Counted from the first letter of the stretch, positions 16,537-25,828 are shown. The stretch is 50,757 bases of DNA from JBKQHQ01 sp052148715 (GCA_052148715.1 JBKQHQ010000079.1:1-50757); one strand, 5' to 3'. A program made the numbers and translations. The notes: a model not told the origin generated them from the letters alone.

Positions 16537-17427
16537 TCAATGGTCGAGGCGACTTAGAAAACCAAGGATGACGGCAGCGAACTGGTCGTTGCGGTCGCCG
16601 GCGACCATATGCCGGGCCCCGCTGACATCGACGTATTGCGCATGCGGGACAAGCTCGAGAAAATCCTTCGCGTGGGCCTCATGCACGAGCTCGGAAGCGG
16701 CGCCGCGCACCAGCAGGGCCGGGATTTTCAAGCTGCGCGCCGCCGCGACGAGCCTTGCTTCGATCACCTCGCGGCCTTCGCCGACCGGCCGCCTGCCGTC
16801 GATAAACTTCGGATCCCAATGCCAGCGCCAACGTCCGTCCGGACTTTGGCGCAAGTTCTTCTTCAAACCTTCGTGCGAGCGCGGCCGCGGCCGGTGCGGC
16901 AAGTAGGCCGCCACCACCTCGGCAGCCTCCGCAATCGAGGCAAACCCCTCTTGCGCGTGGGCGCGCATGAACCCTTGGACCTTCGCCACGCCGTCGAGGT
17001 CGACGCGCGGCGTGATATCGACAAGCACGAGCGCCGCGAAAACCGGCGCCTCCCCTTTCCGCTCCGCGTCCCCTGCGGCGACCAATGCCGCGATGCCGCC
17101 GAGGGAGGCGCCGATCACGGTTGGCCGCGTTCCCGATTGCAGAGCGAGCGCATCGGCCATGGCGCGCGCATCGGCGGCAAAATCGACAAATGAATAGGCG
17201 CCATCTGCGATCCACGCCGAATCGCCGTGCCCACGCTGATCGACCGCGTAGGCCATGCGACCCGCTCGGGCGATCTGCTCGGCCGTCGCACGCCAGGCGT
17301 GCCTAGTCTGTCCACCGCCATGCAGCAACAACACTGGCGGTCCGCGATCACCGAATACGTCCCCGACCAACCGGTTGCCGACGGCCCCAGTAAGGACGGC
17401 CGTTGCCGGCGCGATATGGCGGCTCAT
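16537..17427 (-). CDS. Alpha/beta hydrolase
   Basis: 296 residues. Oxyanion region LLLHGGGQTRHAW near residue 35, nucleophile elbow GASLGG with Ser108, acid likely around LLVRGAASELV, and catalytic His in SGARHMVAGDRNDQF near residue 273. Close to the epoxide-hydrolase/esterase-like group of Rhizobiales. The substrate cannot be told. A second hydrolase of the same superfamily follows immediately upstream on the chromosome (17509-18261, same strand, 81-bp gap); the two are clearly different subfamilies. Confidence 0.9.
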   Translation of the reverse strand: MSRHIAPATAVLTGAVGNRLVGDVFGDRGPPVLLLHGGGQTRHAWRATAEQIARAGRMAYAVDQRGHGDSAWIADGAYSFVDFAADARAMADALALQSGTRPTVIGASLGGIAALVAAGDAERKGEAPVFAALVLVDITPRVDLDGVAKVQGFMRAHAQEGFASIAEAAEVVAAYLPHRPRPRSHEGLKKNLRQSPDGRWRWHWDPKFIDGRRPVGEGREVIEARLVAAARSLKIPALLVRGAASELVHEAHAKDFLELVPHAQYVDVSGARHMVAGDRNDQFAAVILGFLSRLDH

Positions 17428-17508
17428 GGCGCATTTTCCGCTAAGTAAAGCCCGATTAGCCGCAGAAAATGCGACCCGATCTCGAATCTTGCACGCGACC
17501 CCGGTCTC

Positions 17509-18261
17509 TTACGGACGGCGGTCGAGAAAGTCGAGGACGGCCGCCTTGAACACCTTGTCCCCGACCGCGAGCATGTGGTCCCGGTCAGGGATGTCGAGGG
17601 CCCGAGCGCCCGGAATCAATGCGGCGAGGGCCTCCGGCGAGCCGGCAATCGTATCTTTTGTGCCGACGGCGACCAGAACCGGCACTGCAATCCTCGCCAC
17701 CTCCGCGCGCGTCAATGTTTGGCGTGATCCGCGGATGCACGCGGCGAGCGCGCGCAGATCGGATTTTGTCTGCTCGGCGAAGGCGCGGAAGGTGCGGCCG
17801 GTCTGGTCCGAGACAGCGGCGAGGCCTGGCGCCTCCAGTGCTTCGGCGATGCTCTCCGGTAATCCGACGCCGTCGACGAGCCGGATGCCGAGGCCGCCCA
17901 GGATCGCCGAACGCACGCGTTGTGGGTAGGCGAGCGCCGTGAAAGCGGTGATGCGGGCGCCCATGGAGTAGCCCATGATATCCGCGCGATCGATCTTGAG
18001 AGCGTCGAGCAACGCGCGCACATCGTCGGCCATGCGGCTCGTAGCGTACTCGGCCGGATCATAAAGTTTGGTCGATTGGCCGTGGCCGCGATTGTCGAGC
18101 GCAATCACCCGGCGCCCGGCGCGCGTCAGGCTTGCCACCCAGCCCGGCTGCAGCCAGTTCACCTCCTTGGTCGACGCGAAGCCGTGCACGAGGACGATCG
18201 GATCGCCCTCCCCTTCATCGAGAAAATCGATCTCGACCAGACCATCGTGACAGCGCGGCAT
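17509..18261 (-). CDS. Alpha/beta hydrolase
   Basis: 250 residues from the ATG at 18261. PIVLVHGFAST near residue 21 gives the oxyanion loop, GYSMGA holds the nucleophile Ser99, IPDRDHMLAVGDK near the C-terminus holds the His. RVIALDNRGHGQSTKLYDP is the typical strand-4 segment. This start excludes an upstream low-complexity extension open to 18360. Substrate unknown. Confidence 0.9.
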   Translation of the reverse strand: MPRCHDGLVEIDFLDEGEGDPIVLVHGFASTKEVNWLQPGWVASLTRAGRRVIALDNRGHGQSTKLYDPAEYATSRMADDVRALLDALKIDRADIMGYSMGARITAFTALAYPQRVRSAILGGLGIRLVDGVGLPESIAEALEAPGLAAVSDQTGRTFRAFAEQTKSDLRALAACIRGSRQTLTRAEVARIAVPVLVAVGTKDTIAGSPEALAALIPGARALDIPDRDHMLAVGDKVFKAAVLDFLDRRP

Positions 18262-18269
18262 GCTGGACT

Positions 18270-19397
18270 TCAGCCCTGCGCAGCCGCCACGACCAAGCGC
18301 TGCCGGCGGACGAGCGCGCGCCGCGCTCGCTTCGCTTTGCTCCGCTGGATCCGGTGCCACGTCCCCCGTTCAACCGCCCCTTTGGCAGCGGACACAAAGC
18401 CAAAGAGTGTAAAGGCGGCGCCGAGGACCCAAAGCGCAAGGTCGAAGGCGCCCACCGTGAGCGCGATGGCACCACGGCCCAACAGTCGCAAGATCGCGCG
18501 CGTCTTGCCGCCCTTCTTCTCGGCGAGCTTGGCGACGCGTGCCATTTCCTCCGGCCCCTCGGCCAGCTTGAGCCCATCGAGGGCCGCTTGCGTCCCCGCC
18601 TTGGTTTGGACGCGACCTACATCCTCGACGAGGTGCATCAGACCGCCGGCCCTCTCGACCTTCACCGCCTCGCGCGCCGTACGGATGGCGAGCGCCGGCT
18701 CGGTTATCGACGCGGTGGCAAAGGCCCGCCGCAAGACGGCTAAATCGACGACATCGCGCAGCGATCGCCCGATCCATCCGGCCATGCTGCCGCCGATACG
18801 ACCCGTCTTGCGCGCGGCCTTGACGATGGAGAGGCCGACGCGCGCCGGCGTGCCGACGCCAAGCGTGGCATAGGTCCCGGCCGTGATGACGATCCCGACG
18901 CAGGCGAGACCCAGCACCAGCTGGTCCGCGGGCTCCCCAAGCGCCAGACTTATCCCCTCGCGGGCGGCGTCGCGAACGTCGCCGAAAACAAAGAGATCGC
19001 CGATCGCCGTTCCGGCAAGCGCGGCAAGATCATTCGGCTCGCCGACGATGAAACCACGCGCAAAGCTCGCGGCCGCGTGCTTGGCGGTCGAGGTCGGGCT
19101 ATTGGCGTCGGCAACGCGTTGCTCAAGCCCGGGATCGAGCGGCACGCCCCGCTCCTTGGCGAGCTCGAGGAAGCTGTTGGCGAGATCAACGTCGCCAGCC
19201 GCAAGCGCCGTTTCAATATCCTTGGCGGCGATCGTCGCATTGAACGTATCGGCGAGCGCGCGGTCGGCGAGTGCCGCCGGATCGTCTTGCGCGAAGAGCC
19301 AGGACTGCGCCTCGATGCCGCGCGGCACCACCGCGAATGCCGCCGTGGCGAACGCGCTCGCCAGCACGACCAACAGGGCGAGACGAAATCGGCTCAT
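18270..19397 (-). CDS. Exported or membrane hypothetical protein, 375 aa
   Basis: From the ATG at 19397 the protein has a signal-like N-terminus (LALLVVLASAFATAAFAVVP), a helical periplasmic region with IEAQSWLFAQDDPAALADRA, a hydrophobic segment LGLACVGIVITAGTYATLGV, and a C-terminal membrane segment ALWVLGAAFTLFGFVSA followed by a very basic tail (RSKAKRARRALVRRQR). The gene ends eight bases before the hydrolase gene, so the two are likely in one transcript. Unnamed homologues exist in Bradyrhizobiaceae as far as I recall; no function. Confidence 0.8.
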   Translation of the reverse strand: MSRFRLALLVVLASAFATAAFAVVPRGIEAQSWLFAQDDPAALADRALADTFNATIAAKDIETALAAGDVDLANSFLELAKERGVPLDPGLEQRVADANSPTSTAKHAAASFARGFIVGEPNDLAALAGTAIGDLFVFGDVRDAAREGISLALGEPADQLVLGLACVGIVITAGTYATLGVGTPARVGLSIVKAARKTGRIGGSMAGWIGRSLRDVVDLAVLRRAFATASITEPALAIRTAREAVKVERAGGLMHLVEDVGRVQTKAGTQAALDGLKLAEGPEEMARVAKLAEKKGGKTRAILRLLGRGAIALTVGAFDLALWVLGAAFTLFGFVSAAKGAVERGTWHRIQRSKAKRARRALVRRQRLVVAAAQG

Positions 19398-19651
19398 GCC
19401 TGGTTCCCGCGCCAGCTTGGGCACGAATGAATGGTCTCCCAGCATGAATATTTTACCCGGGATTGCAATGCCGACAAACCGAAGGACGCCAAGCCTACCG
19501 GAACGATAGACGCGATGAACGTGCTCATTTCAAGCCGTATTCCTCATCGAGTTACGCGGCCGGGCCAGCGTGGCGATCAACTAGGAATTGGCGACGCCGA
19601 GCGCTATGTTGCGCGCCCGAACGTCAACGGCGGTTGAGGATTTGTCGCGAC

Positions 19652-19900
19652 ATGGCGAACACGATCGTTCCACATTTTCACAACGATCCAGGCGTTCCGG
19701 TGATCGAGATCGGAGCGCGGGAATTCATGTGCATCGGCGCCAAGCCGCCGTTCGATCATCCGCACGTCTTTCTCGACCTCGGCGACGATGACGAGATCAT
19801 CTGTCCGTACTGTTCGACACTCTACCGGTTCAAAGCCGCGCTGGACCCCCACGCAGCGCAGCCGCCGGAATGCGCGTGGACTGACTCGCTCGCCGCCTGA
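19652..19900 (+). CDS. CHCC zinc-finger domain protein
   Basis: 82 residues. The pattern Cys27, His38, Cys51, Cys54 (MCIGAKPPFDHPHVFLDL, then IICPYCSTLYRF) is the CHCC zinc finger also found in the accessory complex I subunit NDUFS6. Alphaproteobacterial homologues of this size are a normal find; a role in respiratory complex I is plausible by homology only. The ATG at 19652 gives the standard N-terminus. It is 24 bases before the FAD monooxygenase gene. Confidence 0.88.
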   Translation: MANTIVPHFHNDPGVPVIEIGAREFMCIGAKPPFDHPHVFLDLGDDDEIICPYCSTLYRFKAALDPHAAQPPECAWTDSLAA

Positions 19901-19924
19901 TCCCCCTCCGACCGCTTCGCAGCC

Positions 19925-21145
19925 GTGCCGGGGTCGCGCACCATCATCGTTGCGGGCGCGGGCATTGGCGGCTTGACCGCGGCGCTGGCGCTGGCCCGCA
20001 ACGGCTTCTCGGTGGTGGTCGTCGAACAAGCGGAGCGGCTGGAAGAGGCCGGCGCTGGCATCCAGCTGTCCCCCAACGCGACCCGGGTCTTGCTGGAGCT
20101 TGGCCTGGGCGAGCGACTGCGGCCGCGCGTCGTCAGTCCGGCAGCCGTGCTGGTGCGCGCGGCCTGGTCGAGCCAAGAGATCGTTCGCATTCCGATGGGC
20201 GAGACCGCCCTAAAACGCTACGGCGCGCCGTACTGGGTCGTTCATCGCGCCGATCTACAGGCGGCATTGGCCGAAGCGACCGGCGCCAGTCCGAACATCA
20301 CGATGATGCTCGGCGCCGCGGTGGAGGACTTCGGGGCCTACAGCAACGGCGTCACGGTCAACGTGCGCGGAAAGGGGCAGCAATTCCGCGAGCAGCGCGG
20401 CATCGCACTTGTCGGTGCCGATGGTCTGTGGTCGCGGGTGCGCGTCCAGACCGGGCATCGCCGGCCGCCGCGGTTTCGCCGCCGCACCGCGTGGCGCGCG
20501 ACGCTCCCGGCGGACGCGGTCGGCCCCGAATTTCGCGAACCTCTGGTGCATCTGTGGCTCGGGGCCGACGGTCATCTGGTGCATTATCCGGTGAAGGCCG
20601 GCGCGCTGATCAACATCGTCGGGGTCGTTTCCGACGACTGGCAGAAGCCCGGCTGGAGTGAAGCGGGCAGCCGCGAAGAGGTCCTGTCGCGATTCTCTCG
20701 CTGGTCGTGGGCGACGCCCGCGCGCGACTTGCTCGCCCTCCCCGAGCGCTGGCTCAAATGGGCGCTCTACGACCTGCCGCCCTCGCCGCTTCGCGGAACA
20801 GGACCCGTCACGCTCCTCGGCGACGCTGCCCATCCGATGCTGCCATTCCTGTCGCAAGGCGCCGCCATGGCGATCGAGGACGCGGCCGTGCTCGCCGAGG
20901 CCTTGAAAGCGTGCCCACAAGATCCGACCGCGGCCATGCGCGCCTACGAGGACTTGAGGGGCGCGCGTACCGCGCGGATGCAGCGCAGCGCAAGGCGCAT
21001 GGGACGGGTCTACGGGCTAGCCGGACCAGCGGCAGCCGTCCGCAACGCGGTGATGCAAGGACTTGGTGGCGCCAGGCTCCTCGCCGGGCAGGATTGGATC
21101 TACACTTATGATTGGAAAAACGATAAGCCTCCAACTCCTGTCTGA
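19925..21145 (+). CDS. FAD-dependent monooxygenase (salicylate hydroxylase-like)
   Basis: 406 residues from a GTG start. The Rossmann GxGxxG is VAGAGIGGLTAALALA (residues 9-24); the second FAD motif is LLGDAAHPMLPFLSQGAAMA near residue 297, followed by IEDAAVLAEAL. The mid-protein DG motif is ALVGADGLWSRVR. This is the class A aromatic hydroxylase fold, which uses NAD(P)H and O2 to hydroxylate an aromatic ring. The substrate is not visible. The stop is 12 bases before a MetE-like gene, suggesting one transcript. Confidence 0.92.
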   Translation: MPGSRTIIVAGAGIGGLTAALALARNGFSVVVVEQAERLEEAGAGIQLSPNATRVLLELGLGERLRPRVVSPAAVLVRAAWSSQEIVRIPMGETALKRYGAPYWVVHRADLQAALAEATGASPNITMMLGAAVEDFGAYSNGVTVNVRGKGQQFREQRGIALVGADGLWSRVRVQTGHRRPPRFRRRTAWRATLPADAVGPEFREPLVHLWLGADGHLVHYPVKAGALINIVGVVSDDWQKPGWSEAGSREEVLSRFSRWSWATPARDLLALPERWLKWALYDLPPSPLRGTGPVTLLGDAAHPMLPFLSQGAAMAIEDAAVLAEALKACPQDPTAAMRAYEDLRGARTARMQRSARRMGRVYGLAGPAAAVRNAVMQGLGGARLLAGQDWIYTYDWKNDKPPTPV

Positions 21146-21157
21146 AGCGAGGCACAC

Positions 21158-22177
21158 ATGTTTGCAACGACGACCGCGGGTAGCCTGCCAAAGCCCTCCT
21201 GGCTGGCGCAACCGAACCAGTTATGGGCGCCGTGGCGGCTCGACGGGGCCGATCTCGACGGTGCCAAGCTCGACGCCACCCTCCTGGCCATCAAGCTACA
21301 AGAGGATGCCGGCATCGATATCGTCAGCGACGGCGAGCAGGCGCGTCAGCATTTCGTGCACGGCTTCCTCGAGCGCGTCGACGGCATCGATTTCGGGCGG
21401 CGCGTGGAGATGGGAATCCGCAACAACCGCTACAAGGCGATGGTGCCGACCGTCGTCGGCGAGCTCAGGCTGAAGGGCCGCGTGCACGCGGCCGAAGCGC
21501 GGCATGCACGCGCCCATACCACGCGCAAGCTGAAATTCACCCTGCCCGGACCAATGACCATCATCGACACCATCGCGGATACGCATTACGGCGACCGGGT
21601 GAAGATGGCGATGGCCTTTGCCGGCCTGCTGAATGAAGAGGCACGGGCGCTCGCCGCCGATGGCGTCGATGTGATCCAGTTCGATGAGCCCGCCTTCAAC
21701 GTCTACATGAGCGAGGTGAAGGACTGGGGCATCGAGGCTCTGCATCGCGCCACGGAGGGCCTCGCCTGCACGACCGCCGTTCACATCTGCTACGGATACG
21801 GCATCCAGGCCAATAAGGACTGGAAGGCGAGCCTCGGCGGCGAGTGGCGGCAATACGAAGAGATCTTTCCGGCACTGGCGAAAAGCCGGCTCGGCCAGAT
21901 CTCGCTCGAATGCAAGAACTCGCGCGTGCCAATGCATCTGTTGGCGCTGCTCGAGGGCAAGGATGTGCAGGTCGGCGTGATCGACGTCGCAACCGACGCC
22001 GTGGAGACGCCTGAGGAAGTGGCCACGACCATCGGCGCTGTGTTGCGATACGTGCCCAAGGAACGGATCATCGCCTCCACCAACTGTGGTATGGCGCCGA
22101 TGCGGCGCGAGATCGCGCAGGCCAAGCTCGATGCGCTCGGCCGCGGCGCTGCCCTGGCCCGTGAGCGGTTCAAATAG
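21158..22177 (+). CDS. Short MetE-like methionine synthase (C-terminal domain only)
   Basis: 339 residues matching the catalytic C-terminal barrel of cobalamin-independent methionine synthase, lacking the N-terminal barrel. Candidate zinc ligands are the His and Cys in AVHICYGYGI, the Glu in ISLECKNSR and the Cys in ASTNCGMAPM. The N-terminus FATTTAGSLPKPSWL is the substrate-binding start of the family. Short core MetE proteins use methyl donors other than the triglutamate folate in some lineages (MesA-D classes). No DUF1852 (MesX) partner is adjacent. The pairing with a flavin monooxygenase is notable. Confidence 0.88.
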   Translation: MFATTTAGSLPKPSWLAQPNQLWAPWRLDGADLDGAKLDATLLAIKLQEDAGIDIVSDGEQARQHFVHGFLERVDGIDFGRRVEMGIRNNRYKAMVPTVVGELRLKGRVHAAEARHARAHTTRKLKFTLPGPMTIIDTIADTHYGDRVKMAMAFAGLLNEEARALAADGVDVIQFDEPAFNVYMSEVKDWGIEALHRATEGLACTTAVHICYGYGIQANKDWKASLGGEWRQYEEIFPALAKSRLGQISLECKNSRVPMHLLALLEGKDVQVGVIDVATDAVETPEEVATTIGAVLRYVPKERIIASTNCGMAPMRREIAQAKLDALGRGAALARERFK

Positions 22178-22274
22178 ACGCTCTCAGGAAGAAAAATCCA
22201 CGCTCGGGATTGACGCCGCACGTCAAACGCGGCGCTATTAGATTGGTTTGCCGTCCCTCGGGATTTGCTTGCTG

Positions 22275-22661
22275 TCAGTGAATCGCGGCAATGCCGCCAC
22301 GCTGCGTATCCTTGCTGCAGTCACGGCGTTCCATCGTGTCCTGCACTACCTTTATGTCACCGCGGGTGCGCGCATAATCATTCTTGTAAGCTAGCGTCGC
22401 AACGATCGTGCCGCCGGCGTCGTGCTCCGCCTTGCCGATAAGCTCGCGCAATTCCCGTTCACGCTTGTTCGCTCCCTCCAGCGCTACGGCGAGCTGCTTG
22501 CAGTTATAGAGCTCATATTTCAACGGATCGGCCGTGGCTAATCCGACGTTGTCTAAATTGGCGGCACAACCAGTAAGGCTTGCCGCGAGCAACATCACTG
22601 CCGCCCCCCGGGCGACGCCTTGCGCCCAATCTTGGTCGATAATCGCGCGCGACGTCGCCAC
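22275..22661 (-). CDS. Putative lipoprotein, 128 aa
   Basis: GTG start. A hydrophobic stretch ends in a lipobox (MLLAASLTGC, near residue 32), so the mature protein would be a lipid-anchored periplasmic protein. The mature part is charged and helical: YELYNCKQLAVALEGANKR, then ERELRELIGKAEHD, and a C-terminal ARTRGDIKVVQDTMERRDC. Similar small lipoproteins are common and unnamed in Bradyrhizobium. No function recognised. The true start may be further in. Confidence 0.7.
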   Translation of the reverse strand: MATSRAIIDQDWAQGVARGAAVMLLAASLTGCAANLDNVGLATADPLKYELYNCKQLAVALEGANKRERELRELIGKAEHDAGGTIVATLAYKNDYARTRGDIKVVQDTMERRDCSKDTQRGGIAAIH

Positions 22662-22907
22662 TGGTACCGAACTCCGACCGCCTGGCGCGTCCTAGCCGAG
22701 TTGCTACCCGCTCCAGGTGCAAAGAAAATCTAGCCGCGTTCGCCGCGGAAAAAGGTGTTCACCTTCTTGGGCAATGCTCTAGCCCGGTAATTACGTCCTT
22801 TTGAAGAGCAAGCTCTACTGGGCCCTTGCACTCACGTTTGCCTGATACGACTTGTTCAACTCTTCACGACCGTTTGCTCGAAGCCGCGTTGCGCGTCATC
22901 GCGGTGG

Positions 22908-22922
22908 GGACCAGACTGGTCC
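22908..22922. promoter_or_regulatory. Small palindrome upstream of msrA
   Basis: GGACCA and TGGTCC flank GAC, a perfect 6-bp inverted repeat 25 bases before the msrA ATG. It could be an operator or a 5'-leader hairpin; nothing else supports a specific regulator. Confidence 0.3.
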
Positions 22923-22946
22923 AATCCCTAGCTTGAGGAGAGCTTC

Positions 22947-23693
22947 ATGACCCGCCTATCGCACCTTCGATCGTCTCGCGGTCCGTCGTGGCTGCTGCAG
23001 GGCCTTGGCGCGGCGGCGTTGGCGCTGACGCTCGCAGGCGTTGCATGGCACGGCTCGGTTGCGGCCGGCGAGCAGGCGACGCTGATCCCTGCTCCCGCAC
23101 TCGACGCGCCGGCGGGCGACGGGCTGCAGAAAGCGGTGCTGGCGGGAGGTTGCTTTTGGGGGATTCAGGCCGTCTACCAACACGCCAAAGGCGTACGTCA
23201 GGTGATTTCCGGCTATTCGGGCGGCGACAAGGCCGCTCCGACCTACGAGGAGGTCAGCTCGGGAACAACCGGCCATGCGGAGGCGGTGCAAATCACCTTC
23301 GACCCGCGCGAGATCTCGTACGGCAAGATCCTGCAGATCTATTTCTCCGTGGCGCACGATCCGACCCAGCTCAACCGACAGGGCCCGGACGTCGGCACCC
23401 AATATCGTTCGGCGATCTTTTACGCCGACGCCGCGCAAGAGCGCGTCGCCGACGCCTATATCGCTCAACTCGATGGCGCCAAGGCTTTCAAGCGATCGAT
23501 CGTGACAAAAGTGGCGCCGTTGACGCAATTCTTTCCGGCCGAAGCCTATCATCAGGATTATGCCCTCAACCACCCGAACCAGCCGTATATCGTCTTCAAC
23601 GACCTGCCCAAGGTGGACAATTTCAAGCGCCTGTTCACGGACATCTATCGCGAGGCGCCGGTGACCGTGGCGGCGTCCGGCAAGGCGTCCTGA
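22947..23693 (+). CDS. msrA: Peptide-methionine (S)-S-oxide reductase, exported
   Basis: 248 residues. Reduces methionine-S-sulfoxide in proteins. The catalytic GGCFWG motif holds Cys69; YSGGDKAAPTYEEVSSGTTG and GHAEAVQITFDP follow, all standard MsrA. The first 42 residues contain a hydrophobic segment (LQGLGAAALALTLAGVAW) that should export or anchor the enzyme to the periplasm. This cysteine is the only one in the protein, so there is no resolving cysteine and recycling must use an outside thiol. TTGAGGAGAG precedes the ATG. Confidence 0.95.
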   Translation: MTRLSHLRSSRGPSWLLQGLGAAALALTLAGVAWHGSVAAGEQATLIPAPALDAPAGDGLQKAVLAGGCFWGIQAVYQHAKGVRQVISGYSGGDKAAPTYEEVSSGTTGHAEAVQITFDPREISYGKILQIYFSVAHDPTQLNRQGPDVGTQYRSAIFYADAAQERVADAYIAQLDGAKAFKRSIVTKVAPLTQFFPAEAYHQDYALNHPNQPYIVFNDLPKVDNFKRLFTDIYREAPVTVAASGKAS

Positions 23694-23696
23694 TGC

Positions 23697-24113
23697 TCAT
23701 CTCGTTGCGTCATCGGCGGCGAGGAAACGGCGGGAGAAGCGGAGCTGCCACCAGCATAAGAGCGGCGTGACGGCCAGCTCCATGACGAGCCCTCCCAGCA
23801 TCGGATAGGAAGGCCAGCCGACCAGCACGACGCCCAAAAGTCGCGCCAATCCGCCTGTGAACACCAGGAACGTCAGCAGCTGAAAGCGCGGGCCTTGACG
23901 CTCGATGTCCTTCAGCGTGCTCCAGAAGCCGAGCCCGATGGCAAACAGGAGGCCGGAGAGATAGCGAACATGACTGTCGAGCCCTGGATCGCCGCGGCCT
24001 GCTCCGGTCATGGCCGCGCCGAATAGGATTCCGCCGGCCCCCGCAAGAATAGGAACGAGCGCAAGCAGGCCCACGGTCGCGCGCAACAACAACCGTTCGA
24101 GCTGGGGCGACAT
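23697..24113 (-). CDS. DUF4345 domain-containing membrane protein
   Basis: 138 residues with four membrane segments. The family signature is DSHVRYLSGLLFAIGLGFWS, then FQLLTFLVFTGGLARLLGV and VMELAVTPLLCWWQ. The family is common in proteobacteria with no known function. It is convergent with msrA (3-bp gap). Confidence 0.88.
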   Translation of the reverse strand: MSPQLERLLLRATVGLLALVPILAGAGGILFGAAMTGAGRGDPGLDSHVRYLSGLLFAIGLGFWSTLKDIERQGPRFQLLTFLVFTGGLARLLGVVLVGWPSYPMLGGLVMELAVTPLLCWWQLRFSRRFLAADDATR

Positions 24114-24137
24114 GACCGATGGGTCGTCCCGCGTCTG

Positions 24138-24539
24138 CTACCGCCGCCGGGCCTTGCGCGATCCTGTGTGACGCCGGCCAAATGATACCTCGACTTGGGG
24201 CGGCATCGCTGATTGGCATAACCCGGCGCGGGCGGGCGGAGTTCCATTGCCCGCCGAATGCGGCTCGGTCGGTTCGACAGCATAAACTGGTAACTTCGCT
24301 TTCCGTCCACAGGAGCTTGACGAGACGGATGGCGAACTGCGCCGGAGACTACGCTCGTAGTGCGCACAGAGCTTCCTCAGTTCCGCCCGGCCGATGCCGT
24401 GCCGTCGCATTTGAAGATCGAGGCGCGCCATCGAAAGCAGCTGCTTCGTCAGCCCCAGGCCAAGACGCTCGGTTACGGCAATCTGTGCCTCAAGCTGCGC
24501 AATGAGGTCGTCTATTGGTTCCGTTTCGGCGGCTTTCAT
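24138..24539 (-). CDS. Doubtful hypothetical protein
   Basis: The first 60 residues from the ATG at 24539 look coding: amphipathic helices in EPIDDLIAQLEAQIAVTERL and LGLTKQLLSMARLDLQMRRH. After the Ser-rich RRSSPSVSSSSC the sequence turns to low complexity that looks like an out-of-frame read. Either a short helical protein has a disordered tail, or a frameshift lies near 24310. No family recognised. Confidence 0.4.
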   Translation of the reverse strand: MKAAETEPIDDLIAQLEAQIAVTERLGLGLTKQLLSMARLDLQMRRHGIGRAELRKLCAHYERSLRRSSPSVSSSSCGRKAKLPVYAVEPTEPHSAGNGTPPARAGLCQSAMPPQVEVSFGRRHTGSRKARRR

Positions 24540-24862
24540 GTCTTGGCTCCCCCCAAGGTCGTTGAACTTTCTACGTTTTCCCACTTTGTTACAACACCCT
24601 TCTAATTAACAGCCACTTCTTGGAGATTTCTCTACCCCAAACGCACGGCGATGCGCAATATCGCCGCAAACCAGTGACGAGGACGGACATTCATGCTCAC
24701 GATTTATCGGTATTAAGCGTCACAAATAGCGAGGGGGACCGGCGCTCGAGCATGCTTTGACTTGTTTCCCAATCGTCCGGCACTGAGTACCTTGCGATCA
24801 TCGCTATCCTTGCACGCGATCGAATCGGCATTCCGAGCGGTCGATTTCTGCGGTATTATTAT

Positions 24863-25828
24863 ATGGCTTGTCTGCTCGTGCTGCTGACGCTTCCCCCGGA
24901 CGTGACTCAGGAGTACTGCCAGCGCGTCGCGCGAAGCTTTCCCGAGCTGCGCATCGCTGTCGCGGACAGTCATGGTGAAGCTGTTCCGTACGCCAATTCC
25001 GCCGACATCCTCCTGACATTCGGTCCGATGCTCTCGGATGCCGTGCTACGGGCCGCGGATCGGCTGCAATGGATTCAGGCGCTCGGCACCGGCGTCGACA
25101 ACCTGGTCGACCTGCCGTCCCTGCGCCAGGATGTTTGGGTCACCAATATGCGCGGCATTCACGGGCCACCGGTTTCCGAGGCAGCCATCGCCGCAATGCT
25201 CGCGCTCAGCCGCGATCTTCCGCAGCTTGTGCGCAACCAAGACAAGCGAATTTGGGCCAAACGGCCCACAAGGCTGTTGCACGGGAAGACGGTCGGCATT
25301 CTCGGCGTAGGCGTTATCGCTGAGGCCTTGGCGCCGAAGTGCAAGGCGTTCGGCATGCGGGTCATCGGCATAAGCTCAAGCAAGCGCGATTTGCCCGGAT
25401 TCGATCGTATGCACGGCCGGGAAGAGCTGTCCTCCGTCGTTGGGGAACTCGACTACTTGGTGCTGCTGACGCCCTACACCGCCGCGACGCATGCTCTGGT
25501 CGATGCGGAGATATTCGCCGCGATGAAGCCCACGAGCTATCTGGTCAATCTTGCGCGCGGTGGAGTGGTCGACGAGGACGCGCTATTGGCGGCGCTGGCT
25601 GACTGCCGCATCGCCGGCGCCGCCCTCGACGTCTTCCATCAGGAGCCGTTGCCGCCCGCTCACCCGCTGTGGTCGGCTAAGAACGTCCTCATTACCCCCC
25701 ATACCGGCGGATTTTGCGACGTCTATGTGGACTTGGCGATGCCGACCGTCGAGGACAATCTGCGCCAATTCTTGAGCGGCCATCCCGAGCGCATGACCAA
25801 CATCGTTCGGCAGGCGAGCGGACGCTAG
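24863..25828 (+). CDS. D-isomer-specific 2-hydroxyacid dehydrogenase
   Basis: 321 residues. Oxidises or reduces 2-hydroxy/2-keto acids with NAD(P). The nucleotide-binding GVGVIAEALAPKCKAFG is near residue 148; the catalytic Arg is in NLARGGVVDEDAL (near 231), Glu in DVFHQEPLPP (near 260) and His in ITPHTGGF (near 279). The substrate loop is not typical enough to name the acid. A TATTAT hexamer (24854-24859) ends only three bases before the ATG and no Shine-Dalgarno is visible, so translation may be leaderless or start downstream. Confidence 0.92.
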   Translation: MACLLVLLTLPPDVTQEYCQRVARSFPELRIAVADSHGEAVPYANSADILLTFGPMLSDAVLRAADRLQWIQALGTGVDNLVDLPSLRQDVWVTNMRGIHGPPVSEAAIAAMLALSRDLPQLVRNQDKRIWAKRPTRLLHGKTVGILGVGVIAEALAPKCKAFGMRVIGISSSKRDLPGFDRMHGREELSSVVGELDYLVLLTPYTAATHALVDAEIFAAMKPTSYLVNLARGGVVDEDALLAALADCRIAGAALDVFHQEPLPPAHPLWSAKNVLITPHTGGFCDVYVDLAMPTVEDNLRQFLSGHPERMTNIVRQASGR

